A stretch of DNA of 64,000 nt from Escallonia rubra (lineage: Eukaryota > Streptophyta > Magnoliopsida > Escalloniales > Escalloniaceae). Every line of letters begins with the position of its first letter. The first letter of the stretch is position 1. Both the position numbers and the translations under genes were made by a program. Under the pieces are notes generated by a model. The model was not told where the DNA came from, did no database searches, and saw only the letters and a list, made by a program, of their open reading frames with translations. The stretch lies in the NCBI GenBank assembly GCA_033065855.1, contig JAVXUO010002762.1, positions 558,001 to 622,000 of the forward strand, read 5' to 3'. Of the stretch, positions 1-11,034 are shown one piece after another.

Positions 1-49
1 AAACGACGGAGAAAAAGAGAAAAAAAAATCAGAAAAGTAGTGCTTCAAT

Positions 50-215
50 AGTCCGCTACATTATGTAGCGGATGGGCAATGTTTCAAACTGGAGGATATT
101 TTTGTCAAAAAATTGTCCGCTACACATAATGTAACGGAGGGACTTAAAAAAACGCAAAAAAAATTGGACCGTCCAAATATCGCTTGTGAATGGTCAGATC
201 GCGTTTGCAACTTAT
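50..215. repeat. Double-palindrome dispersed repeat, copy 1
   Basis: Two short inverted repeats lie about 60 bases apart. The first, at 52-72, has 10-base arms (tccgctacat / atgtagcgga) around one central base. The second, at about 115-137, is an imperfect version. A related sequence with the same two-hairpin layout and a similar tail (a 'tggtcaaatcgtg'-like stretch) occurs at about 55520-55670. The copy is followed at 247 by a very long TG microsatellite. No coding potential is seen. The family is not recognised; paired hairpins near an end would suit a small foldback or Helitron-like element, but no terminal signature was established. Confidence 0.55.
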
Positions 216-243
216 CCTATTTTGTTAGCGCTGTCAACGGATC

Positions 244-585
<342 letters not shown>

Positions 586-595
586 TTCATCCTAA

Positions 596-935
596 GAGCT
601 TGAGGTTGATGCAAAGGTGCAGGTGACCAGCGTACATTAGAGTGATTAATACGAAGAGGGCATGCGCTTTACAGGCTCCTCGTACGCCTGTCCCCTTCCT
701 TTTCCTGCTCTTCGCATAAAGACCTCTGTCCACATTGATATGTCTTCAGCAACGCCATCCAGAGAGCTTGAGGTTGATGCAAAGGTGCAGGTGACACAGC
801 ATACATTAGAGTGATCGATACGAAGAGGGGATGCGCAGAATACAGGCTCCTCGTATGCCTGTCCCCTTGCTTTTCCTGCTCTTCGCATAAAGACCTCTGT
901 GCACGTTGATATGTCTTCAGCAACGCAACCATGTG
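596..935. repeat. Two-copy tandem duplication, 168-bp period
   Basis: Copy 1 begins at 596 and copy 2 at 764, both with 'gagcttgaggttgatgcaaa'. Both contain the same run around a 'cctgctcttcgcataaagac' segment and end in 'tgatatgtcttcagcaacgc'. The copies differ by scattered substitutions. The period equals 56 codons, so open frames on the minus strand pass through both copies, but no known protein is recognised. It could be a tandem repeat inside an unrecognised element or a short segmental duplication. Confidence 0.85.
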
Positions 936-1380
936 AAACCGTGCATGGGAGGGCCACGCGGCGGCCAAGACCCGGTCAACACACAGATGAGGTTTTGGGC
1001 CTAATCTTAAACCACTTCTGCTATCAGCTGCAAAGAAGTAGCAACGGAAAAGACATGTTAGGTGGTCACATTGCGCTGGCCTCTTGTCAGTAGTCTCGTA
1101 AAGAGATAAGAGAGTGGACAGCGCTGGTGTACATGCATGCAAGTCTTGTGGTCCGGACTCCGGACTGGCAGAGACCTCAGAGAGCCAAACGTAAGCTGAA
1201 TTTAGAGCTACAAGACAACGGGAGATTCTCCCACGTGTTATATTTGCAAGTTGACAGTGCAATGGAGCAGCAGCCTTTCCCCGGTACTTCATTTTGAGCT
1301 TAGGTAATCATGCTCTTTGTGCCTGAATTTAGAGCCACAAGGCACATGCTCTTTGTGCCTGACACTCAGGGAAGACATGA
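936..1380. other. Unassigned sequence with a minus-strand open frame
   Basis: This stretch lies between the tandem duplication and the first LINE fragment. A 207-codon open frame on the minus strand (669-1292) spans it and the duplication, but I recognise no domain and see no supporting promoter or splice structure. A small direct repeat, 'catgctctttgtgcctga', occurs near 1309 and again near 1345. Nothing else is identifiable. Confidence 0.3.
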
Positions 1381-1872
1381 GTCGCTTTATTTTGAAAATG
1401 TACTTATACTGTTCACCAATGGAAACTAATTTTACCGTAGATTCAAGCACTATTTCACTTAAATTTCTGGCATGAGCCGTTGAAATATGCTACTAAGAAT
1501 TTTAAAGGCAAAAGTTGTAGAGCAAGAATAAGTAAGCTAGTGTTTGGCACTACTGTCTACATGATATGGATGGAGAAAAATACCAAAATTTTTGAAGGAA
1601 AACAGAAGACAGTGGAAGCATTACTACAAACAATAAAGCAAATGGTTCAATGGAGAGTACAAGGATGGGCAAAAGTACCTGAAAATGATATAAACAAGAA
1701 TCTTTGCAATGTTTGGGGAATTAATCTAGGCATTATGATAGATTAGTGATAATAATAGTAATTGTAGAATTGGTATGTGAATAGCAAGTGTAACTGAGGG
1801 ATGGATGGAATACGAATACTGATGTATAATTTTTCTTCAATAATACAATGACATTACACCCAAAAAAAATCA
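1380..1872 (+). mobile_element. LINE 3'-end fragment (reverse-transcriptase tail)
   Basis: The frame at 1480-1746 encodes a C-terminal segment of the kind found after the reverse transcriptase in plant L1-type LINEs: a 'VYMIWMEKNTKIFEGK' block (usual form W-x-I-W-x-x-R-N-x-x-I-F), a helical stretch, and a closing segment with 'NVWGI'. A stop is followed by a short 3' untranslated segment ending in an A-rich tail near 1862-1869. Only the last part of the element is present, so this is a 5'-truncated, inactive copy, as is common for target-primed insertions. The exact 5' limit is uncertain. Confidence 0.7.
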
Positions 1873-2860
1873 TGGTAGGTCGTTAAGTGTTTTTAGCAAT
1901 TTTTATTAGTGACGCTTAAAAAAAATACTGTTAAGAATTGTCATTGAAAATCTGAAGGAAAAAAAAAGTTACTAGATATACTTAACGACATATTACTTTC
2001 AAAATTGGTATTAAATTAGGTGAGGTAAGGAACTAGACTATAGTAGAGAAATTCATCTACCATGTCTGGAGATGCTACTCCTCTGCAATGTCCGAAGACG
2101 ACACTCCTCGCTCATCGCTATAGCTTTAAACTCACTTCAAAACCTATAATCCCTTTTCCATTTGGTAACGAGAAAAAAATTGGCAACAAACGGTGTTCAT
2201 ATTGTGGACTTTATGTCACTCGAGTATCTGAAACATTTAAAAAATATAATAATAATAATAAATTTTAGGTGACGATGGTGACGGTACGACCACTGTTATT
2301 TTATTTAGACACGAAATTTCCAACTTAGTAGCAACTCGCGCTAGACCAATACATGAATTACGTAGACAATGTGTGTACCAAATCGGTGCCAAGTCCAAGT
2401 TTGGAACACAGTTAGCGTCATAGTGGTCCAACCATCGGTATCAATCAATCATGTGACCCTAACCCCTTTTAAAAATTTAATGCCATCTTTGTGTTTTAGC
2501 AGGACCTGCAACGGCTAATGGTCAGCTCAATTACTCGCAGCCTACCGTTTTTGCTGGCACGATTTCTGGCCACATTTATCGTCTGGCCATAGCAGTGATG
2601 TACTGCCGGCTCAACCACATATGGGTTACCCTTTTGGTTGGGTTTTGCTGTGACTTTTCAAGCTAGAACTAGAACTAGAATAGGCTGCCTTTCTTTATCA
2701 AAGAAATGTTGCATCAATTTTGTCAATATCATTACGAAGGTATGAAATGGAATGTCAGTAAAAGTGATAAAATTGGTTTTTGGTATGATTGTCGGTGTGG
2801 GAAGGACCCATAAAGGAGACCCAAGACGTGAATGTTCAACCCCTTAAGGTTGAAAACATA
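1873..2860. other. Intergenic, with a partial foldback-element copy
   Basis: About 1875-1965 carries 'tttattagtgacgctt' and 'attgtcattg' motifs related to the palindromic elements at 8770-8935 and 24268-24467, probably a decayed copy. The remaining sequence to 2860 holds no gene I can support. Confidence 0.35.
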
Positions 2861-3161
2861 GGCCGTACGTTTATTATATTTGTTTTCTGTTTTTATTTTC
2901 ATGATTTTCATATTCAGTTTGAAAATTCGTTCATGTACTTTTATAATTTTCAAAAAAAAAAATTTAACTATTTTTTCTTATATTGGGTTAAGTTTGAGTG
3001 AAAAAAATTGAAAACACCTTTTAGGTGTTTTCAGTTTTTTGTTACTATTTGAATAATTTTATCCAAAACGAAAACAGAAAATGATAAAAGTACGCAAACA
3101 AAGAATCTTTTTCATCATCATCGCTAAAAACTGAAAACGAATATAGTAAACGTACGGGGCC
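2861..3161. mobile_element. Palindromic non-autonomous DNA element, copy A
   Basis: The left end reads ggccgtacgttta and the right end is its near inverse complement (taaacgtacggggc). Internal sequence also mirrors ('gttttctgtttttattttc' against 'gaaaacagaaaatgataaaag'), with a central 'aaaacaccttttaggtgttttc' hairpin. 'cata' flanks both sides, but no clean 8-bp duplication is seen. A second copy missing its left end lies at about 46621-46922. It is a MITE-like element without coding capacity. The superfamily is uncertain; the ends are reminiscent of hAT. Confidence 0.7.
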
Positions 3162-3359
3162 ATAATTTCTCATGGTAAATGGGAGCTGAATAAGATCCAA
3201 AGATTAGTTGATACTGAGCAGGTTGAGCAAATCTGTAATGTTTACCTCTCTCAAGAAGATGATGATGAGGACCCTTCCCTTTTGGGGAAAGCATCCCAAT
3301 GGTAAATTTACTATTTTCGGTGCTTATGAGACTGTTATATAATAAAATTGCTTCCAAAT

Positions 3360-4283
3360 AGCCTCAGAGTTACTAGAAACCTTACCATTGATGCTAGCTG
3401 TGCTAGATGTGGTTACAATTATGAAATGCTAACCACATTGTTAGATTTTGTCCCAAGGCCCGTGAGACGCGGAGAAAGGTGTTTTCTAGACCTCTAAAGG
3501 AATGGCTGGTTACAAACCTGAAAGAAAAAGGAAGTAACAACTTTGGTGATACTTAATGGGTCTACGTGTTCACAGCCATGCTGTGGCAAATCTGGAGAAG
3601 CAGAAACAAAGAGAGCACTGATGGGATGTCTACCCATGTGGATGTTGAGTGGAGGAATTGTAGCACCTTTGCTAAAGAAATTGAAAAGGCTTTTGAGGTA
3701 AAGAATAAGAAAACTCCAAAAGCAAAACAGACATTGACTTGGTTTTTGCCTCTGCAGGTATTTTGAAGCTGAACACTGATGGTTGCGCCAAATCTAAGTA
3801 TATCGGGAGGATATGGTGGACTTATGAGAGATAACCATGGCAACTGGATGGGAGGCTTTTGTGGATATATCCTAATTGCGAATGCTCTAGAAGCCGAACT
3901 ATATGGAATTGTGAAAAGATTACAGTTTGCCAGAGACAGAGGAATCGAGAATTTTATCCTTGAAACTGATTCAAAAATGACTGTGGAACTGATTTTGACC
4001 AATAGCACACATGTGCTCCCATTCAGCAATCTACTTAAAGATGCTAGAGCACTTGTGAATACCACCAACTCTGAGATATTGTATATACCTAGGGGGGTAA
4101 CAAATGCGCAGATCAATTGTCTAGACTGAGAGAGCAACAAAGGGAGCTTTTTTGTGTATCTCATGTAACCACCTACGGTAGTGATCCCTTTGTTAGCCAT
4201 TGATAACACTGATGATGCCCAATATAGGGCCTAGGTTGTAATTTTTTGCTATTAATTCTATTTCTGTTCCATAAAAAAAAAAA
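3360..4283 (+). mobile_element. LINE 3'-end fragment with zf-RVT and RNase H
   Basis: Near 3362-3480 a frame carries a zf-RVT-like segment ('LTIDASCARCGY'). At 3566-3766 comes the Trp-rich linker ('LWQIWRSRNKES'). At 3779-4129 there is an RNase H-like domain (RVT_3 type) with 'GGYGGLMRDNHGNWMGGF', 'ALEAELYGI' and 'FILETDSKMTVELI', which carry the expected Glu and Asp positions; the first catalytic-type Asp is in 'LKLNTDG', just upstream in another frame. The frames do not join into one reading frame, and the element ends in a poly-A run near 4273-4283. It is a 5'-truncated, decayed plant LINE distinct from the one at 1380-1872, because it retains an RNase H domain. Confidence 0.82.
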
Positions 4284-5916
4284 TTTGGTCAAGTTCACAG
4301 ATCATTGCTTTTTTCATTTCTGTTTCTTTACTTTTCAAAAACCTCTCCACGCACACCACCAAAAAATGAAAAGCTTACGTTATTCGGTATATAGACAGAA
4401 TAACTTGTTACCGTGATTAGTAGCAAACTAACAAGGAATCAGTTCAGCGGTTCTCAGCGTCTTAATCCAAGCATACCATCTCAGTTCGACCTACTCTTAT
4501 GTCCCTTGCTTTTTGTACTAGGACAAATCTCGCCCTACATGTACTCCACATGCGAATTTTTCGTACACTTCACCCCGATGTAGGTGCGAAAATCGAGAGT
4601 TCAGATGTACGTGGTGGCTTTATAGGTCCCCGATACGTAATATTCTCTCTCGGTTGTATCAGAATCTTAAGATCCCACTATTTTCTGTACCCAAAAAAAA
4701 AAAAACAAATTAGCCGAAATAGATCAAGTAGTAAACCTTGGAAGAAGTCACCACGTCATATATGGTCAACCATCGGCATTGATCTTTAAACTTTATCAGC
4801 AAATAATATCAAAATGATTTTCTTTTAATGTGACAGAAAAGTTTTCGCTTACACACGGTCAAGATAAGAATGTATAACAATGTTTGCTTCAACACTGAAA
4901 GATGTTTATGCTATGACAAAATTACCCTTATAGTTCTATTCTAAGAAATGAGCCCAGGGTCCCATATTGGAACTGGAAAGCATCTCATTTTGACTGGAAG
5001 AACTGGAAAGAGCACTTGATTTGATGGCATAAAATCATCTCGTTTGTAATTAATGTTTTAATCGTCACAAAAAAGGTCACTACGCTGCCAAAGAAGAAAA
5101 CAAAACAGTGTAAAATAGTAGAGGGAGGTGCAGTTGTTTAAGGAAATGAGCTGGGAATCATGATTCATATATATGATACTTTGAGTGCATATGCTCCAAT
5201 TGATTGAAACAATATAATATTTTAGTAATGGACGACGACAAAAAAAAAGTTTTAATTATTTAATTGGGATAAATGAACTCTTTGGATACCTAACACGTTT
5301 CGATAAGATTCCTATCTTATTTGACTACATGGTAGTAAATTTTATTGGCAAAAACGTAGCATTGATTCGGACTTCTAAATACTTCTTCTTATTTTATTGT
5401 AGTAATAATGCTTTGTATTATTCTTTGCTCGCCTCGTGAGTATGAATAAGGAGAGCATCTCAAACAACGGAAGCTAGCAATTCCATAGTTCGGAGAAGTG
5501 ATAAGAGCTTTAAGGAATAATTTCAAGGTTCCTAATTCGAATCAACATACCAACAGAATCACGTATAAATTACAGTGATCAAAGCCAAAAAAAAAAAAAA
5601 CGGAGCTAGTTGTTCAAAATGCAAATGTTAGGGAATTTTGGGATCATTTTTTGCATAAAACAATATACTTTGAGGGTGGGTCCGTATTTCACCTTATTAT
5701 TTCAGTTTTGGCACGATTCACCTCACTCTTTTTAAAGTTGTGCACAATTTACCAATTGACAAGTTGAATTGTTCGAACTCCGTCAATTTCTCAGCGGCAA
5801 GCTCGTAACTTCAATCATTCAATTCACCTTGGCAACCACATGACCACCTTAGGAAATATCAACCCAAACAAAATTGGACTTTAACCCATTAATTGGTGAA
5901 TTGCGCATAAATTGAA
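4284..5916. other. Intergenic sequence, no gene seen
   Basis: AT-rich DNA with scattered A-runs. The short open frames (for example 4499-4789) show no domain or homology I recognise, and no RNA gene was seen. Confidence 0.5.
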
Positions 5917-5935
5917 CCCCCCCCCCCCCCCCCCC
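5917..5935. repeat. C19 homopolymer run
   Basis: Nineteen consecutive C residues. With the G26 run at 6326 and the G17 run at 7005, it makes a cluster of long G/C homopolymers about 0.5-1.7 kb upstream of the first pectinesterase start codon. Confidence 0.95.
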
Positions 5936-6325
5936 AACCCCAACAAAGAAAAGAAAAGAAAATAAAATGATCCCAAAATTTAAGTGCAAAGTCCTTGATG
6001 CGTAAGTAGTGATAAGTATGAGAACCGAAATCAATTGCGCAAACTTGAGACAGAAAAATCGTTCCAGCTATCAACACTGTCTGCATAATGGCCCACTTTT
6101 TGCTTGGGGTTGGGCAGCTATCATCATCGGTGATGCGGTGAAAACTCCTGGCTCGAGAACTCCTCCTAGTCCTTCTGTAATTCAAGCAGCTTTGCGTCCC
6201 AAGGCTTTTTCGTTGCTTTGGTATCCAATGCTAAAAGAAGTTATGGGTTGTGTTTCTTTATGCTCCCTCAACATTTGTACTTTATCCCTGCTAAAGAAAG
6301 AAATAAAAGTGCACAATAATTGGGT

Positions 6326-6351
6326 GGGGGGGGGGGGGGGGGGGGGGGGGG
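6326..6351. repeat. G26 homopolymer run
   Basis: Twenty-six consecutive G residues preceded by 'attgggt'. It could form a G-quadruplex and would be length-variable. True length may differ from the assembled length. Confidence 0.95.
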
Positions 6352-6408
6352 AATATATATGTACGAAAGGAAGAAGCTAGGGCAATGTATACATTTGTAG
6401 CATCTGGG

Positions 6409-6727
6409 AAGTTTCCATCGATTGCTTGCTCATATGAGCCTGTTTTTACTTTTACCATGTGAAAGAATAAACAAAAGATTGATCTCTTGAAAGCTAAAGG
6501 TGCATTAAGATTTCCTCATAATCTCCAGAAAGGCTAAAACACTTTTGAGGATTATTTTAACTGTTCTTGCTGTTCGAGTGAGATTGAAGCGAGACACAAC
6601 TTGTCAACATGCATACCATCTACTATGGTATTTAAATATTCCACCAAGTTTCTTACTTGTTATTCTTTCACATGGTAAAAGTAAAAACAGGCTCATATAT
6701 ATGAGCAAGCATCGATGGAAACTTTTA
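6409..6727. mobile_element. Foldback element with about 70-bp arms
   Basis: The arm at about 6409-6478 ('aagtttccatcgattgcttg' onward) is an almost exact inverse complement of the arm at about 6656-6727, including 'cctgtttttacttttaccat' against 'atggtaaaagtaaaaacagg'. The arms enclose roughly 180 bases without recognisable coding sequence. This suits a MITE or foldback transposon. A clear target duplication was not found. The long arms could also form a stable hairpin if transcribed. Confidence 0.75.
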
Positions 6728-7004
6728 TTAAAAAAAAAAACACAAGAAATGAACAATACTATTAGGTGTCCTAATCTCTACGTACTATCTAAGAAAATAA
6801 AAAAAATGGGTCTGAAGGAATAGAATAAAAGAATAGACTACAATTGAAATTACAAATCTGGGTTTGGATTAAGCAGGTTAATCTAAAGATCGGCCGGTGT
6901 CAAGAAAATAGAAAGTTTATATCAATGAGTGCCTTGACGGATGAGAATTACACTGTTACATGCATGCTTTTTGTTTAGTAAGAAAATATTCCCACAAAAG
7001 TCTT

Positions 7005-7021
7005 GGGGGGGGGGGGGGGGG
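7005..7021. repeat. G17 homopolymer run
   Basis: Seventeen consecutive G residues, the third long G/C homopolymer within 1.1 kb. Confidence 0.95.
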
Positions 7022-7470
7022 TGTTAAGAAAAGAACAAAACATGTTAGAAACCAATAAGAAAATAAAAGGTAAAAGGCCGCTCGGGCTTCTTTTGTAACC
7101 TTTTTGACTTTGCCTATACTCGTCTAACCTTTCGTCAAATTTAGAAGAAGATAAAAACATGATTATGTCTTGTAAAATTTTAAAATAATAATGATATTTG
7201 TTTAACCAAAATGAAAAGAAAAGACTTTTCCACCAAATTGCCTATCAACTTGCATCTTAAATAATGTGCTGCCTCGACATTTTATCTTCATCCATAGTTC
7301 ATACCAATAAAAGTGCACAATAAAGTCACGAGGCCTCTCAATCACTCAACTCAACAAAAGAAAAGGAAAAGAAAGGAACCCCACAATAGCAACAACATTC
7401 ACGAGCAAATCAAAATTTCATGCATTTGAAATATAAATAAACAATACCCCCCAAGAGGCAAATTGGTCCA

Positions 7471-7490
7471 TCCAATCAACATAAAAAGCC
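7471..7490 (+). promoter_or_regulatory. CCAAT/TATA-like core promoter of first pectinesterase
   Basis: 'tccaatca' at 7471-7478 is followed closely by an A/T-rich 'cataaaaag' at 7480-7488, about 90 bases upstream of the start codon at 7577. Spacing suits a plant core promoter with a short leader, but the TATA match is weak. Confidence 0.4.
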
Positions 7491-7576
7491 CTCCAACATC
7501 CAAACACAATCTCCACCACTGCTCTTCCATTTCCTAGCTCTTTAGTCTCCACTCTCCAACCTTACTAGAGAGATCG

Positions 7577-10500
7577 ATGACCCGCATCAAGAATATGTTT
7601 GCCGGAATGTCAGATTCCGGCCAACCCATCACCATCTCCAGCAAGAAGAAGAAGCTCTTCTTAGCTCTTTTTGCATCTTTGTTACTAGTATCCATGGTAA
7701 TCGGCGTCGTTGTTGGAGTGAAGTCGCGGAAAAGCGACTCAGACTCCAGCAACTTCAGAACGTCTGCAGCTCATACCGTGCTGAAGTCGTCATGCAGTAG
7801 CACATTGTACCCAGATTTGTGCTACTCCGCCATTGCCAGTGTCCCCGGGATTAGCAAAAAGGTGACAAGCCAAAAGGACGTTATCGAGCTGTCATTAAAC
7901 ATCACCAAGGAAGCTGTAGAACACAACTTTTTCGCTATAAAGAAGTTGATCAAAACGCTAAAAGGCCTAACAAAGCGCGAGAAAGGTGCGCTCCACGATT
8001 GTCTCGAGATAATTGACGAAACGTTAGACGAGCTCCATGAGGCCGTGGAAGACCTCGAGAAGTACCCCACGAAGAAGACGCTGAGGCAACACGCCGGCGA
8101 CCTTAAAACCCTCATCAGTTCGGCAATTACCAACCAGGAGACTTGCTTAGACGGATTCTCGCACGACGAGGCCGATAAGCACGTGAGGGAGGTCTTGCTG
8201 GCCGGTCAGGTGCACGTCGAGAAGATGTGCAGCAATGCGCTCGCAATGATCAAGAACATGACGGACGCCGATATAGCGACCTATGAGAATGAGATGAAGC
8301 TGAATGGCAGGAAGCTGAAGGAGGAAGAGGAGGTGGACAGTAGCAGCGGTATTAAGTGGCCGGAGTGGCTGTCGGCGGGAGACAGGCGGCTGTTGCAGGC
8401 TTCCGGGGTGACGCCGAATGTGGTGGTGGCGGCCGACGGGAGCGGGAACTACAGGACGGTTTCCGCCGCCGTGGCGGCGGCGCCGAGCAAGAGCAGCAGC
8501 AGATACGTGATCAGGATCAAGGCCGGAGTGTACAGGGAAAGCGTGGACGTGCCCAAATCCAAGACCAACATAATGTTCATGGGCGACGGAAGAAAAAGTA
8601 CCATCATTACTGCGAGTAAGAATGTGGTTGATGGCAGCACCACCTTCAATTCTGCCACCGTAGGTGAGTATAGCTTTCTTCCCTTAATTACGTCCTCCTT
8701 TTTTCGAAATTAGTCTTACATTTTTTAAACTGATATATACTCCACAGTACGTAAATTTGAACAAAACTCCAACCTCGTGTATAGTGACAATTAATAGTCA
8801 CTAAATGTTTCTAATGACTTTTTTTCTAACACTTTCAGTGACAATTATTATCAGTACTTTTTAGCGTCACTAAATAAAAGTCACTAGAAACATTTAGAAA
8901 CGGTTGATTGTCGCTATATATGGGGTAGGAGAAAGTAAATAGATGCTTTTTCTGAAACATCAGTCTAAGTAACGAGGCAGCAAGAACCCTAAAAAGAACT
9001 ACTGATAAGTAGAGTAAAACTGTTTTTACCTTTTACTGCTTAGATTTTATTGCACAAAACTCGAGCCGATGTCGGTGGTGCTGATTCTTTCACGTTCTTC
9101 AAACTTTTATATTTGTTGCACTACAGAAGGGACATACAGAAAAAACATTAGATCATATTGTCTTAGATTTAAAGAATATGTACGGTGGGTCCTCGGACAT
9201 ACCAACCACGGTAGAAGAATACTAGAAGTAGTGTCGTATTACTAATTTACTATTCCATTAAAAGCTTTAAAAAAACGAAATTGGTAGGCCGCAGACCCAT
9301 TCAAAGAGAGCAGTAACGTCTGTATGGTCCATGTGTGGGTTTCAATTTTCAAACAGCTCATCGTGGTCCGTGACAACAAAATGCAAAGATTTGTCATGAC
9401 TCCCTCCGAGCTATCATGTTCCCGTTGGAATTGTCCAGATTGCCGAGAGGATTACGACCCACGTGTCTGGCCAGACCTTTTGTCAGAATGCACCTTATCA
9501 CACCTCTCTTTCAAAAAGAGAGGAGGGGCTCACAAGGGGCTCACAAGAAATTTGGAAATCAATTCAAGTCAGCACAATCCAATCTAGAATGTCCATTCAT
9601 GTGAAAGAAGATAAAAACAGACTAGTTAAACTTGGTGCAGATTAGTTAGTCTTAATTTTAATCTTGATACAAATCTCAAAGAATCTTTCTGAGGATGATT
9701 TGCAACTGAGCAGCATCACTCTCTCCTATTTGTCAAGCTTTTAAACGCGTCACTTGACTTTTTCTCCTTATGTTCGCCTTCAATACAAAAGTTTCTTCTA
9801 AACATGTTCAATTAATTAGGATGGTGGGTGGTTTATTCCCAGCTTTTCCTCCTTTAATTACGTTTATATTGATAGTGAAAGCACATGAACAGCTTGCCGA
9901 CACTCTTATCTCTGATTTGCTTCTCTAATTTTTACTCCAAGCTATATTCTCTGCCAGTACTGTTTACTGAACGTATTAGCATTAAAATATACTCTTCAAC
10001 TACAAGTGTTAATGAAAGTGCACAACTTCCTCACCAAAATACTTGTTAATTTAGCTTCATCGTGTATAGCATCAGTGTGAATGTGTAGCCGAAACAAACA
10101 CCAAAACAACAGTAGCCAAAAGTCGTTTGCTTTTAAGCAGTTCAAAGCTACTTTTTTCTGAGTTGGTAAAAGGGATTGCTTTTGGTCAAGCGCGATTTGC
10201 TCTCGAGCAGAAGCAAGCGTGCCTTGAGTTTTTTATTGTTGAATGATTGATAGACAAAAAAGCCACCTATCCTCAAATCAATCAATTGAGTTTTGAAGAC
10301 TAACTTGAACTAAAAACGTTTCATGCATGTGATGGGGTGCAGCTGCGGTCGGGCAAGGATTCTTGGCGCGGGACATAACCTTTCAAAACACAGCAGGACC
10401 CTCCAAGCATCAGGCCGTCGCGCTCCGCGTCGGCTCCGACCTGTCGGCATTTTATCAGTGCGATATGCTGGCGTACCAAGACACGCTCTACGTCCACTCG

Positions 10501-11034
10501 AACCGTCAATTCTTCATAAATTGCCTAGTGGCAGGCACGGTCGATTTCATTTTTGGCAATGCTGCTGTAGTGCTCCAGGACTGTGACATCCACGCGCGTC
10601 GTCCCAATTCGGGCCAAAAGAACATGGTCACGGCACAAGGGCGAACGGACCCTAACCAAAACACTGGAATTGTGATTCAAAAATGTAGGATTGGTGCTAC
10701 TTCGGATTTACTACCGGTCCAGAGTAGCTTCCCGACGTATCTCGGGAGGCCGTGGAAGGAGTATTCCAGGACAGTGGTAATGCAATCGTCGATAACAAAT
10801 GTTATCGCTCCGGCCGGATGGTTCGAGTGGAGTGGGAATTTTGCACTGAACACTTTGTTCTATGCAGAGTATCAAAACACGGGCGCTGGAGCTGGGACAT
10901 CTGGGAGGGTGACTTGGGGAGGTTACAAGGTGATAACTAGTGCAACTGAGGCTCAAAGCTTCACCCCCGGAAGTTTTATCGGCGGTGGTAGTTGGTTGCG
11001 GGCCACTGGCTTCCCATTCTCTCTTGGCCTGTGA
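7577..11034 (+). CDS. Pectinesterase with PMEI-like pro-region (AtPME3-like)
   Basis: Pectin methylesterase that removes methyl groups from cell-wall homogalacturonan. Exons are 7577-8663 and 10343-11034, giving 592 residues. The donor gtgagt and the acceptor after 'ggggtgcag' keep frame. Residues about 26-47 are a hydrophobic signal anchor. Residues about 60-220 are the PMEI-like pro-domain, with its conserved Cys residues and an 'AITNQETCLDGF' block. Cleavage motifs RKLK and RRLL lie before the catalytic domain (about 280-592). Catalytic Asp409 ('AYQDTLY'), Asp430 ('VDFIFG') and Arg498 ('YLGRPW') are all present, so it looks active. The sequence is very close to remembered Arabidopsis PME3 and ends identically (GFPFSLGL). 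A second in-frame ATG (7607) would still leave the anchor. A poly(A)-type aataaa lies at 11232. The 1.68-kb intron hosts a foldback element. Confidence 0.96.
8770..8935. mobile_element. Palindromic MITE-like element in pectinesterase intron
   Basis: The left half ('tatagtgacaattaatagtc', 'tcactaaatgtttctaatga') is mirrored by the right half ('tcactagaaacatttagaaa', 'gattgtcgctatatatgggg'). It shares layout and motifs with the element at 24268-24467 and with partial copies near 1875 and 16310, so it is a repeated family in this region. No coding sequence. Confidence 0.65.

Noticed and set aside
669-1292. 207-codon minus-strand open frame
   Set aside because: It runs through a tandem duplication and no domain, splice site or regulatory signal supports it. 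Kept only as unassigned sequence.
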